From: Streptacidiphilus sp. 4-A2
GTDB taxonomy: Bacteria > Actinomycetota > Actinomycetes > Streptomycetales > Streptomycetaceae
Length of the DNA: 64,000 bases
Assembly (NCBI GenBank): GCA_014284505.1
Contig: JAAFYY010000001.1
Span: 930,001-994,000 of the forward strand
Direction of reading: 5' to 3'
Both the position numbers and the translations under genes were made by a program. Positions 30,038 through 39,585 of this stretch are shown here, one piece after another. Below the pieces are notes generated by a model, which made no database searches, was not told the DNA's origin, and was given only the letters and a program-made list of their open reading frames with translations. How positions within the stretch are numbered: the first letter of the stretch is position 1; each line of letters starts with the position of its first letter.

Positions 30038-31147
30038 ATGGCACGACCGATCTGGACCGGGGCTCTGAGCTTCGGACTGGTGACTGTCCCGGTCTCGCTC
30101 TACAGCGCGACCGAGGACCACACCACGCACTTCCGGCAGATCCAGCGCGGCACCACCGACCGGGTGCGGATCCGCCGGGTGAACGAGCGCACCGGCGAGG
30201 AGGTCGCCTTCGACGACATCGTCAAGGGCTACGACTTGGGCGACCACCAGTACGTGGTGCTGGAGCCCGGGGAGCTGGACGAGACCGCCCCGGGCCGCTC
30301 GCGGGTGATCGCGGTCTCCGCCTTCGTGGACCTCGGCGCCATCGACCCGGTGTACTTCAGCGGCAGCTACTACCTGGCACCGCGCGGCGAGGAGTTCACC
30401 CAGATCTACACGCTGCTGCTGGAGGCGCTGGAGGAGAGCCACCGGGCCGCGGTCGCGGTGCTGGTCATGCGCGGCAAGGAGTACCTGACCGCGATCCGCG
30501 CCGCGGGGGACGTGCTCCAGCTGCACACCCTGCACTACGCCGACGAGGTGCGCGATCCGCGCCAGGAGCTGCCGGGCCTGCCCGAGCGGACCGAGGCCGA
30601 CCCGCAGCAGCTCGCCGCCGCCCGGCAGCTGATCGACGTACTGGGCGCGGACTGGAACCCGGAGGAGTACCGCGACTCCTCCGAGGACCGGATCCGCGAG
30701 CTCATCGACGCCAAGCGGGCCGGGAACGAGATCGTCAGCGCCGAGCCGGGGCCGGAGGCCACGGATGTGATCGACCTGATGGCGGCGCTGCGCCGGAGCC
30801 TGGAGCGGGCCGAGGCCGGCCAGGAAGCCCGGCCCGCCGGGAAACAGCAGGCGCAGGACCGGCAGACACAGGACCGGCAGGCGCAGGACCGGAACGCGCC
30901 GGGCCGGGAGGGGGACGCCGGGCGGGCGGCGAAGGCGGGACGGCAGGCGTCCGGGGGCGGGAAGCGGCAGCCGGGCCCCGCGAAGGTCTCCCGGCTGCCG
31001 GAGAACCTGAACGGGCTGAGCAAGGCCGAGCTCTACGCCCGCGCCTCCGCGCAGGACATCCCCGGCCGTTCCAGGATGACCAGCGACCAGCTGCGGGAGG
31101 CCCTGACCGCCGCCCGCAAGCACGGCCGCCGCGCCTCAGTGGCCTGA
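30038..31147 (+). CDS. ku: Non-homologous end-joining protein Ku
   Basis: This intact 369-residue Ku protein starts MARPIWTGALSFGLVTVPVSLYSATEDH and has the core segments HFRQIQRGTTDRVRIRRVNERTGEEV, YVVLEPGELDE and YLAPRGEEFTQIYTLL. It binds DNA ends as a ring-shaped homodimer and recruits LigD. After the core (~residue 255) there is a low-complexity tail with three tandem QAQDR-type units (QDRQTQDRQAQDRN) and a Lys/Arg-rich stretch. It ends with a SAP/Rho-N-like helix pair (LPENLNGLSKAELYARASAQDIPGRSRMTSDQLREAL). It lies 25 bases before the LigD polymerase gene. Confidence 0.97.
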   Translation: MARPIWTGALSFGLVTVPVSLYSATEDHTTHFRQIQRGTTDRVRIRRVNERTGEEVAFDDIVKGYDLGDHQYVVLEPGELDETAPGRSRVIAVSAFVDLGAIDPVYFSGSYYLAPRGEEFTQIYTLLLEALEESHRAAVAVLVMRGKEYLTAIRAAGDVLQLHTLHYADEVRDPRQELPGLPERTEADPQQLAAARQLIDVLGADWNPEEYRDSSEDRIRELIDAKRAGNEIVSAEPGPEATDVIDLMAALRRSLERAEAGQEARPAGKQQAQDRQTQDRQAQDRNAPGREGDAGRAAKAGRQASGGGKRQPGPAKVSRLPENLNGLSKAELYARASAQDIPGRSRMTSDQLREALTAARKHGRRASVA

Positions 31148-31172
31148 CCACCACCGCCCCCGGAGGCCCGCC

Positions 31173-32066
31173 ATGCCCCAGGAACGCACCGCCGTGACCG
31201 TGGACGGCCGACGGCTGGACGTCTCCAGCCTGGACAAGGTGCTCTACCCGGAGGCCGGATTCACCAAGGCGGCGGTGCTGCGCTACTACGGCCTGGTCGC
31301 GCCGGTGCTGCTGCCGCATCTGGAACGGCGCCCGGCGACCTTCCTGCGCTGCCCGGGCGGGGTCGCCGGGGAGCGGTTCTGGGCCAAACGGGTGCCGCCG
31401 GGCACACCCGGCTGGGTGACCGCGCTGCGGGTCCCGCTGCACCGGGCGACCATGGACCAGGTCGTGGTCGCCGACCTGCCCACGCTGATCTGGGCCGCGA
31501 ACCTGGACACCGTGGAGATCCATGTGCCGCAGTGGCAGACCGCCCCGGAACTGCACGACCGGCTGGTGATCGACCTGGACCCGGGCGAGGGCGCGAACCT
31601 GCTGCACTGCTGCGCCGCCGCGCTGGCGGTGCGCGCCGCGCTGGCCGAGGACCGGCTGGAGGCCTGGCCCAAGACCAGCGGCGCCAAGGGCCTGCATCTG
31701 AGCGTCCCGCTGCGCCCGGCCCCGGCCGAGGCGGTGAGCGGCTACGCCAGGGCCCTGGCCCGGCGGCTGAGCGACGCCTACCCGGCGCTGCTGGTGCACC
31801 GGATGGACAAGAGCCTGCGCCGGGACCGGGTGCTGCTGGACTGGTCGCAGAACGCCAGCGCGAAGACCACGGTCTGCCCCTACTCGCTGCGCGCCGGGTC
31901 CCGGCCGACCGTGTCGACGCCGGTGGGCTGGGCGGAGGTCGAGTCCTGCGCGGATCCGGGCGAGCTGTCCTTCACCGCCGACCAGGTGCTGGACCGGGTG
32001 GAGCGGCAGGGCGACCTCTGGGCGCCGCTGCTGGACCCGGCCGCGCAGGCGGCCCTGCCGTCATGA
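31173..32066 (+). CDS. LigD-type primase-polymerase (AEP) for NHEJ
   Basis: This intact 297-residue stand-alone PolDom fills gaps at broken ends, preferably with ribonucleotides. It shows VDGRRLDVSSLDKVLYPEAGFTK, the catalytic DxD in VIDLDPGEG, KTSGAKGLHLSVPL, and LLDWSQN with NASAKTTVCPYSLRA. In mycobacteria the polymerase, nuclease and ligase domains are fused in LigD; here polymerase and ligase are separate genes and no phosphoesterase domain is seen. The stop overlaps the ligase start (ATGA, 32063-32066), indicating translational coupling. Confidence 0.94.
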   Translation: MPQERTAVTVDGRRLDVSSLDKVLYPEAGFTKAAVLRYYGLVAPVLLPHLERRPATFLRCPGGVAGERFWAKRVPPGTPGWVTALRVPLHRATMDQVVVADLPTLIWAANLDTVEIHVPQWQTAPELHDRLVIDLDPGEGANLLHCCAAALAVRAALAEDRLEAWPKTSGAKGLHLSVPLRPAPAEAVSGYARALARRLSDAYPALLVHRMDKSLRRDRVLLDWSQNASAKTTVCPYSLRAGSRPTVSTPVGWAEVESCADPGELSFTADQVLDRVERQGDLWAPLLDPAAQAALPS

Positions 32067-33045
32067 CTCCCCGGCTTCGTCCTGGCCGTCACCAGCGTCG
32101 GTCCCGCCCGCGGCTGGAGCCGATGCTGGCGACGGCCGGGCCACTGCCGACCGGCCCGCAGGACTTCGCCTTCGAGGTGAAGTGGGACGGGATGCGGGTG
32201 ATCGCCCGGCTGGACGGCTCCGGCGGTCTTGGGCTGCGCTCGCGCAACGGCAACGACGCCGCCGGGCGCTACCCGGAGCTGGCCGAACTGGCCGCGCTGC
32301 TGCCGGGCCGCGGCGCGGTGCTCGACGGGGAGGTGATCGCGACCGACGAGCACGGCCGCCCGTCCTTCGGCGCGCTCCAGGAGCGGATGCCGCTGAAGCG
32401 CCCGGAGGCGATCGCCGCTGCCCGGCGCCGCCGCCCGGTCACGCTGATGCTCTTCGACGTGCTCTGGCTGGACGGCCGAACGCTGCTGGCCGAGCCCTAC
32501 CGGGAGCGCCGGGCGGTGCTGGAGTCGCTGCGGCTGGAGGGCGCCCGGGTGGTCACCCCGCCGGCCTGGCCGGGCTCGGCCGCCGTGCAGGCGGTCGACT
32601 GGACCCGGGCGCAGGGGCTGGAGGGGTGGTCGCCAAGCGCCTGCTCTCCCGCTATCTGCCCGGCGCCCGCTCCCGGGACTGGATCAAGATCAAGAACGTC
32701 CGGTCCACCGACGCGGTCATCGGCGGCTGGGTCGCCCGCGACCCCGGCGGCCTGGCCGTGAAATCGCTGCTGCTGGGCCTGCCCGGCCCGGACGGCCTGG
32801 TCTACGCCGGGGCCGTGGGCACCGGCTTCTCCGAGGCCGAGCGGCGGGCACTGACCGCACTGCTGCGCCCGCTGGCCACCGCGGACTCGCCCTTCACCGG
32901 CGCGGTCACCGACATCGACCGGGGCGAGCCGCTGCACTTCGTCCGCCCGGAGCTGACGGCCGAGGTGGAGTACCTGGACCTGGGCTCGGCCGGGAGCCTG
33001 CGGCAGTCCGTCTGGAAGGGCCTGCGCGGCGCGCACCACCAGTGA
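32063..33045 (+). CDS. ATP-dependent DNA ligase, LigD/LigC type, one frameshift
   Basis: The active-site lysine motif is FEVKWDGMRVIA (Lys in EVKWDG), with motif III VLDGEVIATD, IIIa LMLFDVLWLDG, motif IV VVAKRLLSRYLPG and motif V DWIKIKN. The C-terminal OB fold ends LRQSVWKGLRGAHH. A break near 32620 separates motif III from IV; corrected length is ~327 residues. It seals breaks after Ku binding and end filling. It is the third gene of the ku-polD-lig unit. A short duplication (GCGCACCACCAGTG) covers its stop region and recurs 27 bases later. Confidence 0.92.
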
Positions 33046-33120
33046 GCGGGTCGGCCCGCGCACCACCAGTGGGCGGTTGGGCAGAGGGCGGGGCCGCAGT
33101 GGGCGGGCCCGGTGCCGCGC

Positions 33121-33648
33121 TCAGCAGCTGTCCTCGGCCATCCGCTGCAACCGCTGCACGATCTCGGCCGGCCGCACGCCCTCCCGGTCGGCCACGCCCA
33201 GCACGAGCATGGCGGCCAGCTCGGTCAGGTCCCCGAGCAGGTCGAAGAACGACTCCCCGCTCGCCTCGGCCAGCACGTCGACCAGCACCCGGTCGAAGGT
33301 GCCGTCGTACAGGCCCGCCAGCACCCGGCCGACATGGGCGGTGATGAACTCACCGGCGAGACCGGAGGCGACCTGCTCGGGCTCCGTGCCGAAGTGCCGG
33401 CTGGCCTCGCTGATCAGGTAGCCGACCGCGAGCGTGGTGGTGGCCGCGAGGTGATACAGCGGCTGGGCGCCGTTGCCCCCGGCGTCGAGGTCCTGGCGGA
33501 CCAGGGTGAACATCACCCTGAAGGCCGGGAGGTCCTTGCGCCGCCGCGACCTCGGGCCGTTCCAGGAGGCGGGTTCCAGCGCGGCCTCCAGTAACTTCCC
33601 GCACCACAGGAAGCCGTCCGGGCGTTCGGGCACAGTTTGACCATCCAT
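33121..33648 (-). CDS. Hypothetical helical protein
   Basis: This intact 175-residue soluble protein is convergent with the NHEJ ligase. Visible features are RPDGFLWCGKLLEAAL, a long helix YHLAATTTLAVGYLISEASRHFG, and acidic C-terminal helices (GESFFDLLGDLTELAAMLVLGVADREGVRPAEIVQRLQRM). There is no signal peptide and no recognisable motif. Its composition and codon bias are those of a real gene. Function unknown. Confidence 0.7.
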   Translation of the reverse strand: MDGQTVPERPDGFLWCGKLLEAALEPASWNGPRSRRRKDLPAFRVMFTLVRQDLDAGGNGAQPLYHLAATTTLAVGYLISEASRHFGTEPEQVASGLAGEFITAHVGRVLAGLYDGTFDRVLVDVLAEASGESFFDLLGDLTELAAMLVLGVADREGVRPAEIVQRLQRMAEDSC

Positions 33649-33818
33649 CAGGCAAGTGTCCCGCAGCTGTCCGGACGGGGACGGACAGCTGCGTTAACTC
33701 GCCATTGATGTCCGGACGTTGGGGAGAACCCGGCGGGTCCTCCGGCGCCCGGCCCGGGCGCCGGAGGGCTGGTTCGCAGCCCTCGGGCTGGATCCCGGCC
33801 GTCGCGCGGCGCGCGAAC

Positions 33819-34437
33819 TCACCCGTCCGAGGCAACCGGTCCGCTGCTGTCCCGGGCCGCCGCGGTGGCGCAGGCGATGACGACCACCAGGGGCCACAGC
33901 GCCTGCGCGGTGGTCAGCGCCCGCTCCCAGACGCCGACGGCGCCGCCGTGGTGGCGCAGCACGTGCAGATACCAGCCCCGCCCAGGAACAGCGCCGTGGT
34001 CACGGCCACCGCGGTGGTGGGCCGCAGCGGCCAGGCCCAGGTCTGCCCGCGTCTGGCCGCTATGCACGGCCACACCGCGAGGGCGATGAAGCCGAGCGTG
34101 GTGAAGGTGGTGTGCTCGAAGGTGGCCCCGCTGTTCGGCTCGGGAAAGAACGCGACCGCCACACAGGCGCCCCGCCGCAGCCCAGTACCGCCCGGCCGAC
34201 CGGCGCGGCGGCACGCAGCCCGAGGGCGCTGACCATATGGCACAACCCGAGCGCGATCAGCGCACCGGTCATCAGCCAGCGGTCGGTGGCCCCGATCGCG
34301 GCCAGGCTGCTGATGGTATCGGTGACCGAGTCGTAGCCGGACGGCTGGAGCAGGGCCCCGACGGTCCACCCGCCGATCAGCACGACTGGGGCACATCCCG
34401 ACGAAAGCAGTGCCCACCAGGGGATGGCTGGTGGCAT
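33819..34437 (-). CDS. DUF998 integral membrane protein, frameshifted
   Basis: ATG 34437 starts MPPAIPWWALLSSGCAPVVLIGGWTVGALLQPSGYDSVTDTISSLAA, the diagnostic DUF998 N-terminus (GxxPxxYxxxxxTISxLA). Further helices are RWLMTGALIALGLCHMVSAL, TFTTLGFIALAVWPC and, after breaks near 34185 and 33985, RALTTAQALWPLVVVIACATAA. Corrected length is ~205 residues with six helices. DUF998 proteins have no established role. Confidence 0.8.
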
Positions 34438-34508
34438 GGGCCCACGATAACCAGATACCGCCCGCAAACCACGCGGATCCGCGGACACGGCGTGCCGCGC
34501 CCGGTGCA

Positions 34509-34605
34509 GGCGGTTTCCGGGCGGCGGCTTCCGGTGCGGGCGGGTTCCGGTGCGGGCGGTCTCCGGTGCGGGCGGGTTCCGGTGCGGGCGGTCTCCGGGC
34601 GCTGT
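34509..34605. repeat. GC-rich tandem repeat downstream of the VOC gene
   Basis: The 15-17-base unit TTCCGGTGCGGGCGG (variants TCTCCGGTGCGGGCGG and TTCCGGGCGGCGG) recurs about six times between the DUF998 start and the VOC stop. The unit is non-coding as read and probably slippage-derived. The 198-base gap holds no gene. Confidence 0.75.
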
Positions 34606-34635
34606 GGGCGGGGCTCCGGTGCCGGTGGGCCGGGG

Positions 34636-35418
34636 TCACCCGGTGCGGGCGACCGCCCAGAACAGTCCGCCCTCGCGGTCGCGCAACTGCACCACCCGGC
34701 CGTAGGGCGTCTCCTCGGCCGGTGTGGCGATGCTGCCGCCCAGCCGCTGCGCCTGCCGCGCCGCCTCGTCCGCGTCGGGCACCGCGAAGAACACATGCCA
34801 GCGGGGCCGGACCCGGGGGTCGAAGGCGGCCTCGGTGCCGCCTCCATAGAGCGAGGCCAGCACTCGTCCGCCGCCGAGCAGCAGCACCCGGTCGTGCTCC
34901 CAGCGGGTGTCGAAGCGGCTGGGGTCGTCCCAGGTGAAGACCGCCCCGTAGAACATGGCCGCGGCGAAGGCGTCCGAGGTGCGCAGCTCGCTCCAGACCA
35001 GCGCGCCGGACGGCACCAGGTCGGCGACCGGTCCGGGGCGGCCCTGCCAGACGCCGAAGGACGCGCCCTGGGGGTCGGTGGCCAGCGCGACGCGTCCGGC
35101 GTCGAAGGCCAGCGGGCCGACCACGACCATCCCGGTGCGCTCGCGCACCCGGGCGGCGACCAGGTCGGCGTCGTCGGTGCCGAAGTAGGTGGTCCAGGCG
35201 ACCGGGAACTCCCAGCTCGCCGCGACCTCGCCGAGTCCGGCCACGCCGACGCCGTCCCGCACCGCGCGGCAGTACGGGCCCCAGCGCTCCGGTCCCGGTT
35301 CGAACTCCCAGCCCAACAAGGGCCGTAGAAGCCCTTGGCGGTCTCCAGGTCGCGTGCATCAGGCTCACCAGCACGGCGCGCCGGAGACGCAGCGGGCCTG
35401 GGTCGTCGCGGCGTCCAT
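34636..35418 (-). CDS. VOC-family (glyoxalase-like) two-domain protein, frameshifted
   Basis: ATG 35418 follows GGAGGACAGCTG. The N-terminus MDAATTQARCVSGAPCW joins, after breaks near 35365 and 35320, to VSLMHATDLETAKGFYGPLLGWEFEPG. Two VOC half-repeats follow (VAWTTYFGTDDADLVAARVRERTG, VWSELRTSDAFAAAMFYGAVFTW) with characteristic GASFGVWQG and GGLFWAVARTG strand ends. Length is ~258 residues. Members include hydroxylases, isomerases and antibiotic-binding proteins; the metal ligands of glyoxalase I are not all evident, so a binding role is possible. Function unassigned. Confidence 0.8.
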
Positions 35419-35454
35419 CAGCTGTCCTCCTTGGGAGCTGCTCCAGCCTCGGGG

Positions 35455-35490
35455 CTGCTTCGGCCTTCGGGGCTGCTTCGGCCTTCGGGG
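35455..35490. repeat. 18-base tandem duplication upstream of the VOC gene
   Basis: CTGCTTCGGCCTTCGGGG occurs twice in tandem with a partial third copy (CTGTCGGCCTTCGGGC) to 35506. It lies in the VOC promoter region (35419-35550), which otherwise shows no clear -35/-10 pair. Confidence 0.75.
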
Positions 35491-35550
35491 CTGTCGGCCT
35501 TCGGGCGGGCGTTGGCCCTCGATCCGGTGACCGGGCCGGGGCCGGGGCCG

Positions 35551-35762
35551 CTAGGCCACCTGGCGCAGGTAGAGGGCGCCGCAGGTGTGGCAGAACTTCT
35601 CCGGGGTGTGCCCCACTGGTCGTCGGACAGCCGGGCCGCGTCGGCGTTCACCGCGTGGCCGCACAGGCCGACCGTGGCACCGTCCGAGGTCATGTGCCAC
35701 TGCCGGATCTGGCCGCCGGTGACGCCGTCCTCGTACTCGGCGCGCATCTCGAACACATGCAT
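35551..35762 (-). CDS. Small possibly zinc-binding protein, one frameshift
   Basis: ATG 35762 follows GGAGAGAGGA. The corrected ~70-residue product begins MHVFEMRAEYEDGVTGGQIRQWHM, then GLCGHAVNADAARLSDDQWG. After a break near 35610 it ends TPEKFCHTCGALYLRQVA. The CGH and CHTCG elements could form a small zinc site. Function unknown; homologues appear as short hypothetical proteins in streptomycetes. Confidence 0.6.
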
Positions 35763-36012
35763 GGTGCGTCGTCCTCTCTCCGCCGGGTGCCCGCGCTGCG
35801 GCGGACACTCCCTCTCACACCATGCCTTGCCCGATCCCGCGCCCGCATTCCCGATCGGCCCGGCCGGGTTCCGTGGCGGCCGCAGCCCGCGCGCCGCCGC
35901 GCCGCCGGAGCCGGGCCGACGGTACCGCCGAACGGGTGAGGCCGTTCGGCCTGCCACGGATTCAGCACTGCCGCAGCGGGTAGGAAGCCCGGGACCGGAG
36001 AGAGCCGCTCCG

Positions 36013-37519
36013 ATGGCGCGCACCGAGACCGAACCGGGGCGGAAGTTCGACCGCGGAGCCAACGCGCTCCTTCCCGACCTGCACCGACTTCCCGATGTCG
36101 CCGCGGTGGAACCGGCGGCGACCGAGGAACTGGACACCGTCTACTACGACACCGCGGACCATCTGCTGCTGGCCCACCGGATCACCTTGCGCCGCCGCAC
36201 CGGCGGCCCGGCCAGGGCTGGCAGCTGGACCTCGGCCATGGCCCGGGCGGCCCGGGCGGGCTGCGGCTGCCGTTGGGCCGACCGGACGAACCGGTACCGG
36301 CGGAGTTGGAACTGCGGTGCGCTCGCGGACCCGGGGCGGGCAGCTGCTCCAGGTCGCCCGGTTGCACACCGCCGGACCCGGCGGCTGCTGCTGGACGACC
36401 GGCGGCGCACCCTGGCCGCGATCACCGAGGACGCGGTCACCGCCCGGATCCCGCACCGCTCCCCCGGCGGCACTCGGTGCTGCTGCGCGAGTGGGGCGAG
36501 GTGGAGCTGGAGCCCGGCACCGGCGGCGGCGCCCTGCTGGACGCCCTGGAGCAGCGGCTCTCGGCGGCCGGCCTCACCCGCTCCGACACCCCCACCTGGC
36601 CCGCGCACTGCACCGCGCCGACCCGGCGCCGCGCCCCGATCCGGCGCTCTCCCCCGGCTCCATCGGCGCCGTGCTGACCGAGCAGCTGCGGGCCGAGGTG
36701 GCGGCGGTACTGACGCTGGACGCGGCGGTCCGGCGGGACCGGCCCGATGCCGTGCACCGGATGCGGATCGCCGTGCGCAGACTGCGCAGCACCCTGCGCA
36801 CGCACCGGCGCACCCTGGGCCGGGCGGCGGTCGAGCCGCTGACGGCGGAGCTGCGCTGGCTGGGCGGCGCTCTGAGCGCGGCCCGGGACAGCGAGGTCGT
36901 CGGCGAGCTGCTCGCCGGGCAGCTGAGCGAGCTGCCGAAGGCGGAGCGGCCGGGACCGATGCGCCGACGGATCGCGGCCTGGTCCGCCGAGCACCACCGG
37001 CGGGAGCGGGAGCACGTGCTGGCGGTGCTGGACGGCGCCCGCTATTTTGGCCTGCTGGCCGCGCTGGACGGGCTGGCCGCCGACCCGGTGCCGCCCGCCC
37101 GGGCCGGCCGCAGGCCCGCGCCGAGCTGCGCCGGGTACTGCGGCGCGAGCAGCGCCGGGTGGCCGAGCGGCTGGCAGTCGCCCGGCGGCTGCCGCCGGGC
37201 GAGGCCCGCGACCAGGCGCTGCACGCGGCCCGCAAGGCCGCCAAGCGGGCCCGGTACGCGGGCGAGGGCGCGGAGCCGGTGCACGGCCGCAGGGCGCGTC
37301 GCTTCGCCCGCCGGATGGCGGCACTCCAGGTCCTGCTGGGCCGGCGCCAGGACGCGCTGCTGCGCCCGCGCCGAGCTGCCGGGGATCGCGGCCGCCGCGC
37401 ACGCCCACGGCGAACCGGGCTTCGGCTACGGCGTGCTCTTCGCCGCCCAGGCGGCGGTGCTGGCGGGGTGCGACGCGGAGCTGCCCGCCGTGTCCGCCGC
37501 CGCCCGGCGGCCCGGCTGA
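36013..37519 (+). CDS. CYTH-CHAD domain protein, multiply frameshifted
   Basis: ATG 36013 starts MARTETEPGRKFDRGANALLPDL with LDTVYYDTADHLLLAHRITLRRRTGG, a CYTH (triphosphate tunnel) N-terminal strand set. After several breaks (near 36225, 36340 and 36470) a CHAD domain follows: TEQLRAEVAAVLTLDAAVRRDRPDAVHRMRIAVRRLRSTLRTHRRTL and LGGALSAARDSEVVGELL, with conserved His/Arg. More breaks near 37110 and 37370 affect the second CHAD repeat (ALHAARKAAKRARYAG). Corrected length is ~500 residues. CHAD domains bind polyphosphate, so inorganic polyphosphate or triphosphate binding is likely. Confidence 0.82.
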
Positions 37520-37533
37520 CCCGGCTGCGCTGA

Positions 37534-37584
<51 letters not shown>

Positions 37585-37647
37585 CGGGACGGTAGGCGGC
37601 GGGGCGGCAAGCAGCTCGGCGGCAGGCAGCGCGGCGGCGGCCCGGGG

Positions 37648-38392
37648 TCACTGACCGGCGGACGCCGGGCCCGGGGCTGCCGGGCCCGGGGCCGCCGGGC
37701 CGGGGGTGCCGGTGACGGCGCGGGGCCGGGTGCCACCGGCCGGGGGTGGTTGCCGGGGCGATGGCGGAGCTCAGCACCGCGCTGTTGGGCAGCAGCACCT
37801 TCCCCTCGGCGGTGTTCAGCTCGACGAAGAGCAGCGTCATGTCGACGACCCGGCCCTGGATCCGGCCGCCCAGCGCACCGGCCTGGATCGCGACGTCCTG
37901 GCCGACGTGGAACGGCCGGGCGGTCAGCAGCACCAGCCCGGCGAAGATGTTGCCGAGCACCGGCTGCGCGGCGATGCCGACGATGACGCCGGTCAGCGCC
38001 CCGCCCAGGATCAGCCTGCTCCATGGCACATGCAGCAGGCTGAGCGCGCCCAGTACCACCATGGCGTAGCCGGTGAGCAGGCAGAGCATGCGCAGCGTGG
38101 TGACTCTGCTGTCACCGAAGCGGTCCGGGACCAGTGAGATCAGGTCCTTGGTCGCGCCGCCCCCGATCAGCGCGAAGACCAGGAAGACCAGGGCCGCCGC
38201 GCCTGCGACCGCCCGGTCGGTGATCCGGTGCGCCGTGCCCGACGCGCCCAGCAACCCGCCGTAGCGTGTGGACACGATCAGGCCCGCAAGTGCCAGTGCC
38301 GTGGTCAGCGCGGCCTTGCGGACCCGGATGCCGCTTGGATGCATCCGGCTCCGGACGGCCTTGTGATGGTGTTGCTCTTCTGTGCTGTCCAT
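37648..38392 (-). CDS. MscS-type mechanosensitive channel, small
   Basis: ATG 38392 begins a protein with helices KAALTTALALAGLIVSTRYGGLLG, AGAALVFLVFALIGGG and LTGYAMVVLGALSLLHV. The pore-lining TM3 and beta domain of MscS follow: LILGGALTGVIVGIAAQPVLGNIFAGLVLLTARPFHVGQDVAI, RGRVVDMTLLFVELNTAEGKVLLPNSAVLSS. After a probable break near 37740 it ends in a Pro/Ala-rich tail at 37648; without it the frame runs on into unlikely sequence. Length is ~248 residues, shorter than E. coli MscS because the C-terminal cage is missing. It would act as an osmotic safety valve. Confidence 0.82.
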
Positions 38393-38499
38393 GGCTCACC
38401 CGTACCCGGTCTTCGCGCAACGACTCGGGCAGCCTACCGGCCCCGGGGTGCGGAGATCATCCGCCGGGATCCGCCCGGCGGGGCGGCCGGGTGCGCCGC

Positions 38500-38701
38500 T
38501 CAGGCAGCCGCCACCTGCGCCTTCGTCCGGGCCGCCAGCAGCGCCCGGGCCTGGCGCAGGGCCTGCTCGGGCTCACGGCAGCCGGTGGAGACGCACAGGG
38601 TGTAGTGGAGGTCCTCCGGCGGCGGGCGGACTCGGGGCTGTCCCCGAGCAGGTCGAGCTCCGTCACCAGACGGTGCAGCAGGGGAAGTTGATCAACGGCA
38701 T
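38500..38701 (-). CDS. DUF5133-like small protein, frameshifted
   Basis: ATG 38701 stands seven bases after GGAG. Two shifts (near 38690 and 38635) give QLPLLHRLVTELDLLGDSPESA and PPEDLHYTLCVSTGCREPEQALRQARALLAAR. The segment YTLCVSTGxRxxxxAL is the hallmark of DUF5133, a short streptomycete protein family often linked to stress or antibiotic loci. Function unknown. Corrected length is ~68 residues, slightly shorter than usual. Confidence 0.6.
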
Positions 38702-39079
38702 AGCCAACTCCAGGGACAGGACCGGGGGAGGAGAGTGCCGCCGAAGACCCGGCCGCTGGGTCCCAGCGGAGTGCGCAAGGTGGCTGGGATCGCTGCTCCG
38801 CGGGAGTCAGTCCGTCCGGCCCGCCTGCCGCGCTACCGCGCGTGCCGGCCGAGATGAATCGTACCGGCACTCAGACCAGAAATGTCTAATTTGGCCGGAA
38901 AAAATCATGACGCTGACTGATCGTCAATCTGCCTGTGGTGCAAGGAATCCAGCGACGAGGAGCACTCCCGCGGAGCACCGGACGATGAACCGCGCACCAG
39001 GAATCGCTAGAATTCTGACAAGCCATCAGCAGACCCCGGGGGCACGCGGGACACCCGGGGCCAAGCCGCTGACATACCG
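38702..39079. other. Non-coding region, AT-richer, with one hairpin
   Basis: No convincing gene is present. The stretch 38870-39020 is markedly AT-richer (AATGTCTAATTTGG, GGAAAAAATCATGACG) and presumably holds the promoter of the DUF5133 gene. CCCCGGG (39034-39040) and CCCGGGG (39054-39060) form a 7-bp hairpin with a 13-base loop, 20 bases after the PPOX stop, a possible terminator. Confidence 0.5.
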
Positions 39080-39487
39080 TCAGAGAGAACCGACCACCTT
39101 GCGCGGAGTGACCCGAACCACCACGCGTTCGGCGTTCTTCTTGGCGGACGGCCTGAATTCCGCATAGTCCTTGCCGGTGTACTTCCGCGACAACTGGTCG
39201 AGCAGCACCTGGGCACCTTCGCTGCTCAGCTCCACCGAGCCACGGACCTCGGCGTAGGTGTAGGGGGCGTCGGCCGGGTTGATCATGACCGTGACCCGGG
39301 GGTCACGGCGCAGATTGCGCTCCTTCTGGAAGCCCACCTGGGTGGAGAACAGCAGATCGTCGCCGTCACGCGTGATCCAGGTGATCGACAGCTGCGGGCT
39401 GCCGTCGGGCTGGACCGTGGCCACCGTCGCGAACACCGGGGTGTCGTCGATGATGCTCTTCAGATCGTCAGAGAGGCTTGCAGTCAT
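39080..39487 (-). CDS. PPOX-class (pyridoxamine 5'-phosphate oxidase-fold) F420/FMN-dependent protein
   Basis: This intact 135-residue split-barrel flavin- or F420-binding protein shows LKSIIDDTPVFATVATVQPDGSPQLSITWITRDGDDLLFSTQVGFQKERNLRRDPRVTVMI, the standard sequence of actinobacterial PPOX-class F420-dependent reductases. KYTGKDYAEF follows and it ends VRVTPRKVVGSL. Such proteins reduce enones, biliverdin or nitro compounds. The neighbouring gene encodes an F420:NADP reductase-like protein, which could regenerate the cofactor. The start is ATG 39487. Confidence 0.88.
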   Translation of the reverse strand: MTASLSDDLKSIIDDTPVFATVATVQPDGSPQLSITWITRDGDDLLFSTQVGFQKERNLRRDPRVTVMINPADAPYTYAEVRGSVELSSEGAQVLLDQLSRKYTGKDYAEFRPSAKKNAERVVVRVTPRKVVGSL

Positions 39488-39585
39488 CAGAGTTGAGCCC
39501 TTCTTCAAGGAAGTGCACGAAGTACAACGGCGACCGACCACCATGGCCGGCAAGTGAGGCATTCCCACTGCGGACACGAACCCGC

